Source: an uncultured Campylobacter sp. (GTDB lineage Bacteria; Campylobacterota; Campylobacteria; Campylobacterales; Campylobacteraceae). Taken from it: a stretch of 8,936 nucleotides of DNA. Every line of letters starts with the position of its first letter. Within the stretch, counting starts at the first letter, position 1. The position numbers and the translations under genes were made by a program. The stretch covers positions 1 through 8,936 of the forward strand of contig CALBNA010000048.1 of NCBI GenBank assembly GCA_937896205.1. The letters are read 5' to 3'. Shown here in pieces: positions 1-6,819 of this stretch. The notes beneath the pieces were generated by a model, which saw nothing but the letters and a program-made list of their open reading frames with translations, did not search any database and had not been told where the DNA came from.

Positions 1-283
1 CGCTAAATTTAAGCTCAAAATACGTCTGTAAATTGATCGTAAATCGCCTACCTACTCGCAAATTTTACCAAAAAACCGTAAATTTGAAGCAGTAAATTTA
101 CAAAGCGTGCACTCCGGATAAGACGATGTAAATTTGACCGGCTTTGCGCATCGCTCAAAGCTAAAACAAATTTACGTCTTTGAATGTAAATAATTTATCT
201 AAGGGTTGCGTCGTGCGCCAAAAATCAAGCGCAAAATTTGAAGCAAAACAAGTAAATTTTAGCCGAAACAACAGCTAAAATTT
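1..283. other. Gene-free stretch downstream of cmeC
   Basis: I find no open reading frame of convincing length, no RNA gene and no recognisable gene remnant here. The stretch is AT-rich and holds nine copies of AAATTT within bases 1-283 (starting at 5, 60, 80, 94, 130, 168, 234, 254 and 278), often as GTAAATTT. One of them is the perfect 10-bp palindrome GTAAATTTAC at 92-101. A long imperfect inverted repeat lies at 120-180 and is listed separately. The left edge is cut by the window, so the tail of a neighbouring transcript could lie here. Confidence 0.6.
120..180. repeat. Imperfect inverted repeat, nested hairpin
   Basis: The outer arms are 120-136 (AAGACG, then ATG, then TAAATTTG) and 167-180 (CAAATTTA then CGTCTT). 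They pair over 14 bp, with only the ATG at 126-128 left as a bulge. Inside sits a second stem, GCTTTG at 141-146 against CAAAGC at 156-161, with a 9-base loop. No T-run follows on either strand, so it is not a typical Rho-independent terminator. It could be a structured RNA, a REP-like or other dispersed repeat, or chance pairing helped by the local AAATTT excess. The AAGACG/CGTCTT part is not explained by that motif. Confidence 0.5.
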
Positions 284-309
284 AAAAGAAAGAGGCGGAA
301 AGCTCCGCC
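284..309 (-). terminator. Rho-independent terminator of cmeABC
   Basis: Read on the minus strand, a perfect 6-bp stem (GGCGGA, loop GCTT, TCCGCC; bases 309 to 294) is followed by the T-rich run TCTTTCTTTT (293 to 284). It begins 11 bases after the cmeC stop codon, as expected for the end of the efflux operon. On the plus strand the stem is followed by A residues, so termination is directional. Confidence 0.78.
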
Positions 310-320
310 AAAAAGTAAAA

Positions 321-1697
321 TTATTCGGCTTTAAATCCACCGCCAAATGCCTTATAAACGTCCACGACCGAGTCGATGAGGCTTAAATTTGCTGCGATGT
401 CTTGGAGTCTAACCGAGAGTAGGTTGCGCTGTGCGTCGAGTAGTTCCAGATGCCCGGTATAGCCTTCTTCAAACTGATCCCTGGCTAGCTTATAGATTTT
501 TTCTTGCGAGTGCAGGAGTTCTTTGACCTGATTTAGCGTTAGTTTGGCGTTTTTACGGTTGTTTAGCGCATCTCTAACCTCGCCCAGAGCCTTTTTGACC
601 GCAGCTTCGTAGGCTACGGCCGCGATTTGCTCGTTAGTTTCTGCTATGCGTACGTTGTTTTTGGTTCTGCCGTAGTCAAAAATTTTCTGCACCAAAGATC
701 CGCCTATGCTCCACGTATTGGCGTTACTGATAAAGATATTTTCAAAATCCACGCTAGAAAATCCAAAAAGTCCCGTTAGCGAGATGGACGGTAGATAGTC
801 GGCTTTTGCGACGCCGATTAGCGCGTTAGTGGCGTTTAGATCGGCATATGCTTTGGCTACGTCGCTCCTTCGTAGCAGTATATCCGCGCTCACGCCAGCA
901 CTCACTTCGGGCTCTTTAGGTAGCATTTTAGCGCTTTGCACGGCACCGCTCAGGATCTCGTCGTTTGATTTACCGGTTAGCACCGCTACTGATGTTAGAG
1001 CCTGAGATAGCGAGGTTTGCACCTCTAGTAGGCTTACTTTCGCGCTTTCTACCGCGGCTTTGCTTTGTAGATAGGTCGTCTCGTTTATGCCGCCTAGATC
1101 AAGCTGCGTTTTGCGAAGCGCCAATGTCTCCTCGTAGGTTTTTAGCGTGTCTTTTAACACGGCTTCGCGCATATTTAGTGCCACGAGCGCGAAGTAGCTT
1201 TTAGCCACGCTAGAGCTTATGCTAAGGCGCGCAGTGGCGTAGTCGAGCTTGGTCGCGTTTAGACTGGCTTTAGCCGACTCGACGCTGTTTCTCACTCTGC
1301 CCCATAGGTCTATCTCGTAGCTAAGGCCTAAATTTACCTGCGATGTTCTGTAGCGCGTCTGAGGCTGCTTGGTGTAGGTTTCGCCGCTACTTTTTGCTTT
1401 TGTGTAGCCGACGTTTAAATTTACGCTAGGAAAAAGATCGGCCTCCGAGATGCCTAGGCTTGCGGCCGCTTTTTGTAAATTTAAATATGCCGTGCGAAGG
1501 TCAGTGTTTTTCTCTAGCGCGCTAGCTACGAGGGCGTTTAGATTTTCGTCGCCAAACTCCTTCCACCACTCGTCTCTGATGTCGCTAGTTTCAAATTTGT
1601 ACGTAGATTCAAATTTCGTATCGACCTCGGGGATCTCTGGTCGAAACGAGCAACCGGCTAAAAATAGCGCCGCGGCTAAAGTTAAAATTTTATACAT
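321..1697 (-). CDS. cmeC: CmeC, outer-membrane channel lipoprotein of RND efflux pump
   Basis: This is the TolC/OprM-type exit duct of the CmeABC multidrug efflux pump, 458 aa. The N-terminus is a lipoprotein signal with lipobox LAGC, so Cys16 should be lipidated. Two outer-membrane-efflux repeats follow, about residues 55-240 and 265-450. Each has long alpha-helical stretches rich in Ala, Leu, Lys and Glu, and the second opens with the family-typical LLRRSDVAKAY segment near 274-284. At 458 aa it is somewhat shorter than C. jejuni CmeC as I remember it (about 490 aa), but both repeats are intact. The ATG has a clear AGGAGA ribosome site (1704-1709) 6 bases upstream. The start overlaps the end of cmeB by 8 bases (1690-1697), so coupled translation is likely. 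It is the last gene of the operon and a terminator follows at once. Family certain; the cme name rests on protein type plus gene order. Confidence 0.95.
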   Translation of the reverse strand: MYKILTLAAALFLAGCSFRPEIPEVDTKFESTYKFETSDIRDEWWKEFGDENLNALVASALEKNTDLRTAYLNLQKAAASLGISEADLFPSVNLNVGYTKAKSSGETYTKQPQTRYRTSQVNLGLSYEIDLWGRVRNSVESAKASLNATKLDYATARLSISSSVAKSYFALVALNMREAVLKDTLKTYEETLALRKTQLDLGGINETTYLQSKAAVESAKVSLLEVQTSLSQALTSVAVLTGKSNDEILSGAVQSAKMLPKEPEVSAGVSADILLRRSDVAKAYADLNATNALIGVAKADYLPSISLTGLFGFSSVDFENIFISNANTWSIGGSLVQKIFDYGRTKNNVRIAETNEQIAAVAYEAAVKKALGEVRDALNNRKNAKLTLNQVKELLHSQEKIYKLARDQFEEGYTGHLELLDAQRNLLSVRLQDIAANLSLIDSVVDVYKAFGGGFKAE

Positions 1698-4600
1698 TTT
1701 TGATCTCCTGTGCTCCGCTTGGTTTTTTGTCCCAGACTTTGTTGTTTAGCTTTTCTAGCAGATAGTAAAACATCGGTATGAAAAATATCGCTATCGTAGT
1801 GGCCGCTATCATACCGCCGGTCACGCCCGTGCCTAGCGAGTGACGAGAGGCAGCGCCTGCGCCCGTGCTGATAACCATCGGGAAAACGCCCAAAGTAAAC
1901 GCGAGCGAGGTCATGACGATCGGGCGGAATCGAAGTCTAGCCGCATTAACGGCTGCGTCAAATACGCTCTTGCCCGCTAACCTTTCTTGCATCGCAAATT
2001 CTACGATAAGGATCGCGTTTTTAGCCGATAGACCGATGAGAAGCAGTAGTCCGATCTGGAAGTAGATGTCGTTTGTTAGCCCTCTAGCCCAAACGGCGAC
2101 TAGCGAGCCGAAAACCGCAAACGGAACGGCCGTGATAACGGCTAGCGGGATGAGCCAGCGCTCATACTGCGCCGCCAGGATCAAAAATACGAAAATCATA
2201 CCGAATATAAACGCCGTCGCGCCAGTGCCTTGCGAGCTAACCTCCTGATAGGCCGTACCCGCCCAGCTAATGGAGTACTCCTCCGTACTTAGCGTCTGCT
2301 CAACCACTTCTTGTATCGCTTTTATCGCGTCTCCCGACGTGTAGCCGGGTTTTGGGTCGCCTTGGATCTTAGCCGCAGGGAAAAGATTAAACCTATCTAC
2401 GATATCCGGACCCAAAATTCTAGTTAGAGTTGCGACGGAGTTTAGCGGTATCATCTCGCCGCCGCTTGAGCGGACGTAAATTTTACGCAAGTCTTCGGGG
2501 TTGTTTCTAAAACCCTCTTCGCCTCTAGCGTAGACGCGGTAGGATTTACCGAAAAGGTTGAAGTCATTTACGTAATACGAACCGAAGGTTGAGCCGATCG
2601 CGCTAAAAATTTCGCTCTCGCTCACGCCGAACATCTGGGCTTTTTGCCTATCTACGTCGATTTTAAACTGGCGGTAATTAGTCTCTAGCGTCGAGCGCAC
2701 GCTAGTTAGATCCGGGCGAGCGCTTGCGGCGGCGACTACTTTTTTCACATCCTCTTCGATCTGGGAGTAGCTTTTGCCGCTTTTATTTTGTAGATACATC
2801 TCAAAGCCACCCGTCATCGAAAGACCCATGATAGGCGGGACGTTTACGACAAAGCTCATCGACTCCTTCGAGCCCCAAAGCATACCGTTAAAAGGCCCGG
2901 TTAGCGCGTCTGCTTGACTACCCGGCGTTTTTCTCTCGCTCCAGTCTTTTAGCTTGATAAAGCTGATGGCAGAGTTTTCTCTAAGCGCGCCTGCAAGCAT
3001 ATCGTATCCGGCAAAACCCATCGTAAATTCGACGTTTGGATTGCTTAGAACCATGTTGCTGATAGTTTTTACCTCTTCTTTGGTTTTTAGCATATTGCTT
3101 GACGGCGGTAGCGAAGTGATAACCATCAACGCACCCTTATCTTCGGACGGTACGAGGCCGCTAGGGACTTTTTTAAACAGCTCGTAAGTCGCAAAACCCA
3201 TAACGCCTATCAAAATAAGGCTGATTATCACGTGACGAAGCACTTTTGCAACGCCTGCTGTAAAAATTTTCGTACTCCAGTCGAAAAAGTCGTTAAATTT
3301 CTGCACGAACCAAAACGGTTTGCTCTCTTGTTTTTTTAGCATAACGCCGCAAAGCGCCGGAGTAAGCGTAAGCGCGACAAAGCCCGAAATACAAACCGAA
3401 GTAACGAGCGTAAGCGCAAACTGGCGCTGGATCACGCCCACAAAACCCTCCATAAAAGAAACGGGGATAAAAACGGCGGATAAAACCAGCACGATCGAGA
3501 TGACGGGGGTTTGAACCTCCTCCATCGCCTTATAGGTCGCTTCTTTGACGGTTATGTCTTTTTCCTCGTGTAAAATTCTCTCCACGTTTTCGATAACGAT
3601 GATGGCGTCGTCCACTACGATACCGATAGCAAGGATGAGTGCGAAAAGGGTGATCAAATTTATACTAAATCCCATCGCGTACAGTCCGCCAAAGGTGCCG
3701 ATGATGGACACGGGAACGGCTAGCATCGGGATGACGGTAGCGCGGAAGCTCTTTAAAAACATATACATAACGATGAGAACTAAGATCATCGCCTCGATGA
3801 AGGTTTTTACGACCTCATGGATAGAGACTTCGATAAATTCGGTCGGATTATACGCGATCGTGTGCGTAAATCCCTCGGGAAAATTTTTACTTAGCTCGTC
3901 TAGCTTTGCGTTTACTGCTTGTGCCGTGGCTAGGGCGTTAGCGTCGTTTTGCATAAAGATTAGAAGCGGTATAGAGTCTTTACCGTTTAGCATCGCGTCG
4001 TTGGCGTAGTTAGCCGCTCCTAACTCCACTGTCGCTACGTCTTTTAGCTTTAGCGTCGCGCCGTCCGCGCTTTTGATGATTATATCGCCAAACTGTGCGG
4101 CATTTTTGAGTCGTCCGCCCGTGCGAACGGAATAAACGTAAGGATTATCGCCGTCTGACGGCTGCTCGCCTATCTTACCGGCGGCGTATTGGCTATTTTG
4201 GATTTTTACTTGGGCGATTACGTCGCTAGGAGTTAGCTTGTAGTAAGCGAGCAAATCGGGCTTTAGCCAAATTCGTATCGAGTACTCTTTGGTACCGATT
4301 AGCACGGTATCGCCTACGCCGTTAACCCTTTTGATCTCGTCTGCTATGTTTAAATTTACGTAGTTATACATCTCGATGGAGTTCATTTTCGGACTAGTAA
4401 AGCCTATAGCCTCTAGGATCGAACTGCTACGTTCGCGCACGGTTACGCCCATGTTTTGCACCTCTTGAGGTAGCCTTGAGAGCGCGGCTTGGACGCGGTT
4501 GTTTACGTCGATCGTGGCTTGTTTGGCTGAGGTGCCGATTTTAAAATAAACGTTGATATTTAGCGAGCCGCTCGAGCTTGAAGTGCTTTGCATGTAGAGC

Positions 4601-4827
4601 ATATTTTCTACGCCGTTTATCTGATCCTCGATCGCGCTAGCTACGGAGTCGGCGATAGTTTGGGCATCAGCGCCCGTGTAGATGGCGCTAACGGAGATTT
4701 GAGGCGGAGTTAGTTTTGGATACTCCTCGATGGGAAGCCCCTTTATCGCCATCGCGCCCGCGATAACTATGATGATAGATACGACGGTGGCAAATATCGG
4801 GCGGTCGATAAAAAATTTAGAAAACAT
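1690..4827 (-). CDS. cmeB: CmeB, RND inner-membrane multidrug/proton antiporter
   Basis: This is the HAE1-type RND transporter of CmeABC, an AcrB relative that exports drugs and bile salts from the inner membrane and periplasm in exchange for protons. It has 1045 aa, normal for the family, with first membrane helix near residues 8-28, two large periplasmic loops (about 30-335 and 560-865) and the usual twelve-helix layout. The proton-relay residues are all present: Asp406 and Asp407 in GIVVDDAIIVIENVER (TM4), Lys936 in GLSAKNAILIVEF (TM10), and Arg966 and Thr973 in RLRFRPIVMTS, matching AcrB D407, D408, K940, R971 and T978. An in-frame GTG lies one codon upstream (4828-4830). I prefer the ATG because the AAAAGG site (4835-4840) is 7 bases from the ATG but only 4 from the GTG, and known relatives begin MFSKFF. 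The ATG shares one base with the cmeA stop, so translation is probably coupled. No truncation or frameshift seen. Confidence 0.97.
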   Translation of the reverse strand: MFSKFFIDRPIFATVVSIIIVIAGAMAIKGLPIEEYPKLTPPQISVSAIYTGADAQTIADSVASAIEDQINGVENMLYMQSTSSSSGSLNINVYFKIGTSAKQATIDVNNRVQAALSRLPQEVQNMGVTVRERSSSILEAIGFTSPKMNSIEMYNYVNLNIADEIKRVNGVGDTVLIGTKEYSIRIWLKPDLLAYYKLTPSDVIAQVKIQNSQYAAGKIGEQPSDGDNPYVYSVRTGGRLKNAAQFGDIIIKSADGATLKLKDVATVELGAANYANDAMLNGKDSIPLLIFMQNDANALATAQAVNAKLDELSKNFPEGFTHTIAYNPTEFIEVSIHEVVKTFIEAMILVLIVMYMFLKSFRATVIPMLAVPVSIIGTFGGLYAMGFSINLITLFALILAIGIVVDDAIIVIENVERILHEEKDITVKEATYKAMEEVQTPVISIVLVLSAVFIPVSFMEGFVGVIQRQFALTLVTSVCISGFVALTLTPALCGVMLKKQESKPFWFVQKFNDFFDWSTKIFTAGVAKVLRHVIISLILIGVMGFATYELFKKVPSGLVPSEDKGALMVITSLPPSSNMLKTKEEVKTISNMVLSNPNVEFTMGFAGYDMLAGALRENSAISFIKLKDWSERKTPGSQADALTGPFNGMLWGSKESMSFVVNVPPIMGLSMTGGFEMYLQNKSGKSYSQIEEDVKKVVAAASARPDLTSVRSTLETNYRQFKIDVDRQKAQMFGVSESEIFSAIGSTFGSYYVNDFNLFGKSYRVYARGEEGFRNNPEDLRKIYVRSSGGEMIPLNSVATLTRILGPDIVDRFNLFPAAKIQGDPKPGYTSGDAIKAIQEVVEQTLSTEEYSISWAGTAYQEVSSQGTGATAFIFGMIFVFLILAAQYERWLIPLAVITAVPFAVFGSLVAVWARGLTNDIYFQIGLLLLIGLSAKNAILIVEFAMQERLAGKSVFDAAVNAARLRFRPIVMTSLAFTLGVFPMVISTGAGAASRHSLGTGVTGGMIAATTIAIFFIPMFYYLLEKLNNKVWDKKPSGAQEIKNV

Positions 4828-6005
4828 CACTTAGCCTTTTCTTGCTCGTTTTTAGGCTCTAAATTTGCGCCTTTACCAAAGCTTTCGGTTAAGTCCTTAT
4901 CTATCTCGACGGGCGCGCCTACGCCGATTTTTAGGAAGTTGTTTAAGATGATTTTATCATTTTCGTTTAGCCCCTCGCTAACGACTGCGGCGTCTTTGGT
5001 TTGGTAGGTGATTTTTACGTCCTTGGAGGCTACTTTACCGTCCTCTACGACTAGTACGTAGGTCTTGACGTCGGTTTGCTGGAGCGCTGCTTGAGGGATT
5101 TTAAAGCCATCTTTTTGATAAAATCCGCCCATTGTCACGTGGCCGAACATGCCCGGTAGTAGCTTACCCTCGTCGTTGTTAAATTCAGCCTTGGCTAAAA
5201 CTGTGCCCATATTCGTATTTACGACGTTATCGATAAAATTTACCTTGCCGTTAAACTCTCCCTGACCGACTTTTAGTACGGCGTCCGAGTTTGTTTGCGC
5301 CCATAGACCGCTTTCTTGCATTTTGACGCGGTTTAGGTTATCTACGTCGGAGATATGAAAGTGCGCCTCGATCGGGTTGATTTTGGTTAGGCGCACTAGC
5401 TGGGTCGTGTTTGCTACGACTAGCGAGCCCACGTCTACTAGGTTATCGCCCAAAACGCCGTCAAAAGGCGCGGCGATACTCGTGTAGCCCAGGTCGATCT
5501 TGGCGTTTTTGGCGTTTGCTCTAGCGCTTAGTAAATTTGCGTTTGCGATCTCGAGCGCCGAAACGGCCGCGTCGTACTCTTTTTGCGAAACGGCGTTTTT
5601 CTTATATAAATTTGAAATTCTGTTAAATTCGGTTTGAGCGTTTTTTAAATTTGCGTTTGCTACGCCGATAGCAGCCTCAAGCGCGTCGTAGCTGGCTTGG
5701 TATTTTTCGGGATCTATCAAAAACAGCTTGTCGCCGGCTTTTACGTTATCGCCGGGTTTAAAAAACTGCTTGGTTATCGTGCCGCTTACTTTTGGATATA
5801 TGATTACATCTTGCTGGCTCGTTAGGGTCGCGGTGTAATCAAAGCTGATCGGCACGTCTGATTTTTTAGCTACGAATACATCGACTTTTGACGGCGGCAT
5901 TTGCCGTTGTTGCCCGGCCGCGCTTTTTTTATCGTTACCATCAAAGCATGCCGTAAAAAGCAGCGACGCCAATAACAAAACCGAAAGGGTTTTAAAATTT
6001 CTCAT
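4827..6005 (-). CDS. cmeA: CmeA, periplasmic membrane-fusion lipoprotein
   Basis: This is the periplasmic adaptor that joins CmeB to CmeC, 392 aa. The start is an ATG with AAAGG (6013-6017) 7 bases upstream. The signal peptide ends in LFTAC, so Cys20 should carry the lipid anchor; Phe at -3 of the lipobox is slightly atypical. Domains follow the RND adaptor plan: a split lipoyl domain (about 62-100 and 172-205, with VSGTITKQFFKPGDNVKAGD and AAPFDGVLGDNLVDVG), a coiled-coil hairpin between them rich in Ala, Asn and Leu (about 101-170), a beta-barrel (about 206-290) and the membrane-proximal domain (about 295-370). The reading frame stays open 34 codons further up, to an ATG at 6105-6107. That longer form would bury the lipoprotein signal and would place the promoter and operator inside the gene, so I reject it. 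First gene of the operon, 119 bases from cmeR. Confidence 0.95.
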   Translation of the reverse strand: MRNFKTLSVLLLASLLFTACFDGNDKKSAAGQQRQMPPSKVDVFVAKKSDVPISFDYTATLTSQQDVIIYPKVSGTITKQFFKPGDNVKAGDKLFLIDPEKYQASYDALEAAIGVANANLKNAQTEFNRISNLYKKNAVSQKEYDAAVSALEIANANLLSARANAKNAKIDLGYTSIAAPFDGVLGDNLVDVGSLVVANTTQLVRLTKINPIEAHFHISDVDNLNRVKMQESGLWAQTNSDAVLKVGQGEFNGKVNFIDNVVNTNMGTVLAKAEFNNDEGKLLPGMFGHVTMGGFYQKDGFKIPQAALQQTDVKTYVLVVEDGKVASKDVKITYQTKDAAVVSEGLNENDKIILNNFLKIGVGAPVEIDKDLTESFGKGANLEPKNEQEKAK

Positions 6006-6030
6006 AAATTTGCCTTTAATTTTTTGGGAT

Positions 6031-6036
6031 ATTATA
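6031..6036 (-). promoter_or_regulatory. Sigma-70 -10 box of cmeABC
   Basis: The minus strand reads TTTTTGTATAAT, a perfect TATAAT preceded by a T-run, typical of Campylobacter sigma-70 promoters, which often lack a clear -35 box. Transcription would start near 6023-6025, giving a leader of about 20 bases before the cmeA ATG that includes its ribosome site. The place where a -35 box would fall (about 6054-6059) lies inside the operator-like repeat at 6050-6065. Confidence 0.72.
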
Positions 6037-6049
6037 CAAAAATTTGGTA

Positions 6050-6065
6050 TGTAATATTTGTTATA
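6050..6065. promoter_or_regulatory. Putative CmeR operator
   Basis: The sequence TGTAATATTTGTTATA is an imperfect palindrome. It matches 12 of 16 bases of the C. jejuni CmeR site as I remember it (TGTAATAAATATTACA), including the whole first half TGTAATA. It sits between cmeR and cmeA, as in C. jejuni, and covers the -35 region of the cmeA promoter, so bound repressor would block polymerase. The match is by eye and binding is inferred. Confidence 0.6.
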
Positions 6066-6124
6066 AATAAAGTCGGCTATTTTACTCTTATTTAAATGAA
6101 AAGTCAAATTTTTGAGGGGCGAAT

Positions 6125-6757
6125 TTAGCGTTTTTTTACACCGTGTAAAAACATATCTATGCGCGTTTTTACGTGCTCTTCGCGCTCTTCTGCGCTTAGT
6201 GTTATGTCCTCGTTTAGTAAAATAGCATTATAATGATAAGGCTCTCTAACGACTGCTGCAAACGCCTTGGCTGCGACGTAAGGAGAGATACATGGATTTA
6301 GTTGGACTCTTATATCTTCGCGTTCGAAAAAATCGATTAAAATTTTATCGATTTTGCTTAAAATTTGATCCAAAAACTCTTTACCTAAAAAGCCGTCGTT
6401 TTTCGCGCCTTCGCTCATCATCACTCTTGAGATTAGCGTGGTTTTCTTTTCGCAGATGATGTCGAAAAATATCATCGCAAATTTGGTTAAAAAATCATCC
6501 AGCTTATGCGGCAAATTTAGATCTATTTTCTCGTCTATTTGCGTTCTAAAGTCGTCAAATCCGCGCTCTACGATAGCGCGAAAAAGTCCTTCTTTATTTT
6601 CAAAAAATTTGTAGATGCTCGCCAGCGACCCGCCGCTTTTTTTGATGATATCCGTTAAACTCGTGTTTTCGTAGCCGTTTTCGAGGAAAATTTCAAGCCC
6701 GGCCTGAATGAATTTCTCTTTTCTCTCAGCGCTTCGTTTCGTCGGTTTCGTATCCAT
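6125..6757 (-). CDS. cmeR: CmeR, TetR-family repressor of the efflux operon
   Basis: This is a TetR-family transcriptional regulator of 210 aa, the same length as C. jejuni CmeR as I recall it. The N-terminal DNA-binding domain is clear: about residues 10-55, with TSLTDIIKKSGGSLASIYKF as the helix-turn-helix and FFENKEGLF just after, both hallmark TetR segments. The rest (about 60-210) is the variable helical ligand and dimer domain, which in C. jejuni binds bile acids and other bulky compounds. The ATG is chosen over an in-frame TTG five codons upstream (6770-6772). The ATG has GGGGG (6766-6770) 8 bases ahead, which can pair with CCUCC with one wobble, whereas the TTG has no ribosome site. 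It lies directly upstream of cmeA in the same direction, as in C. jejuni. It has its own promoter, and I see no terminator before cmeA, so read-through is possible. Confidence 0.92.
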   Translation of the reverse strand: MDTKPTKRSAERKEKFIQAGLEIFLENGYENTSLTDIIKKSGGSLASIYKFFENKEGLFRAIVERGFDDFRTQIDEKIDLNLPHKLDDFLTKFAMIFFDIICEKKTTLISRVMMSEGAKNDGFLGKEFLDQILSKIDKILIDFFEREDIRVQLNPCISPYVAAKAFAAVVREPYHYNAILLNEDITLSAEEREEHVKTRIDMFLHGVKKR

Positions 6758-6785
6758 TTTTATAGCCCCCAAATTTTAAAAAATC

Positions 6786-6807
6786 TTAAAGTATGATTAT
6801 ACTATAA
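6786..6807. promoter_or_regulatory. Inverted repeat over the cmeR promoter, possible operator
   Basis: Arms TTAaAGTAT (6786-6794) and ATACTaTAA (6799-6807) flank GATT. Nine of eleven positions pair, and the core AGTAT-N4-ATACT is perfect. It covers the cmeR -10 box. It does not closely resemble the CmeR site in front of cmeA, so it may be a second operator type, a site for another regulator, or chance in AT-rich DNA. Confidence 0.4.
6796..6801 (-). promoter_or_regulatory. Sigma-70 -10 box of cmeR
   Basis: A perfect TATAAT on the minus strand, preceded by a T-rich stretch (TTTTTTTATAG). The predicted start is near 6789, about 32 bases before the cmeR ATG. It lies in the 62-base gap after ccoG, so cmeR need not depend on the ccoG promoter. 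No convincing -35 box. Confidence 0.6.
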
Positions 6808-6819
6808 AAAAATAATTTT

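Noticed and set aside
214..233. TGCGC / GCGCA inverted repeat in the left flank as a terminator
   Set aside because: Only five base pairs with a 10-base loop and no T-run after it.
3545..4009. A 154-codon open frame on the plus strand inside cmeB
   Set aside because: It lies opposite a strongly conserved part of cmeB, has no domain I recognise and a composition expected from the antisense of a membrane-protein gene. Other plus-strand frames over cmeC, cmeB and ccoG are shadows for the same reason.
6102..6114. TCAAA / TTTGA pairing just after cmeR as a terminator
   Set aside because: Five AT-rich base pairs with almost no loop; not a believable hairpin. cmeR read-through into cmeABC stays possible.
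6766..6770. Run of five G before cmeR as a phase-variable tract
   Set aside because: Phase-variable G tracts in Campylobacter are usually eight or more bases; five is better read as the ribosome site.
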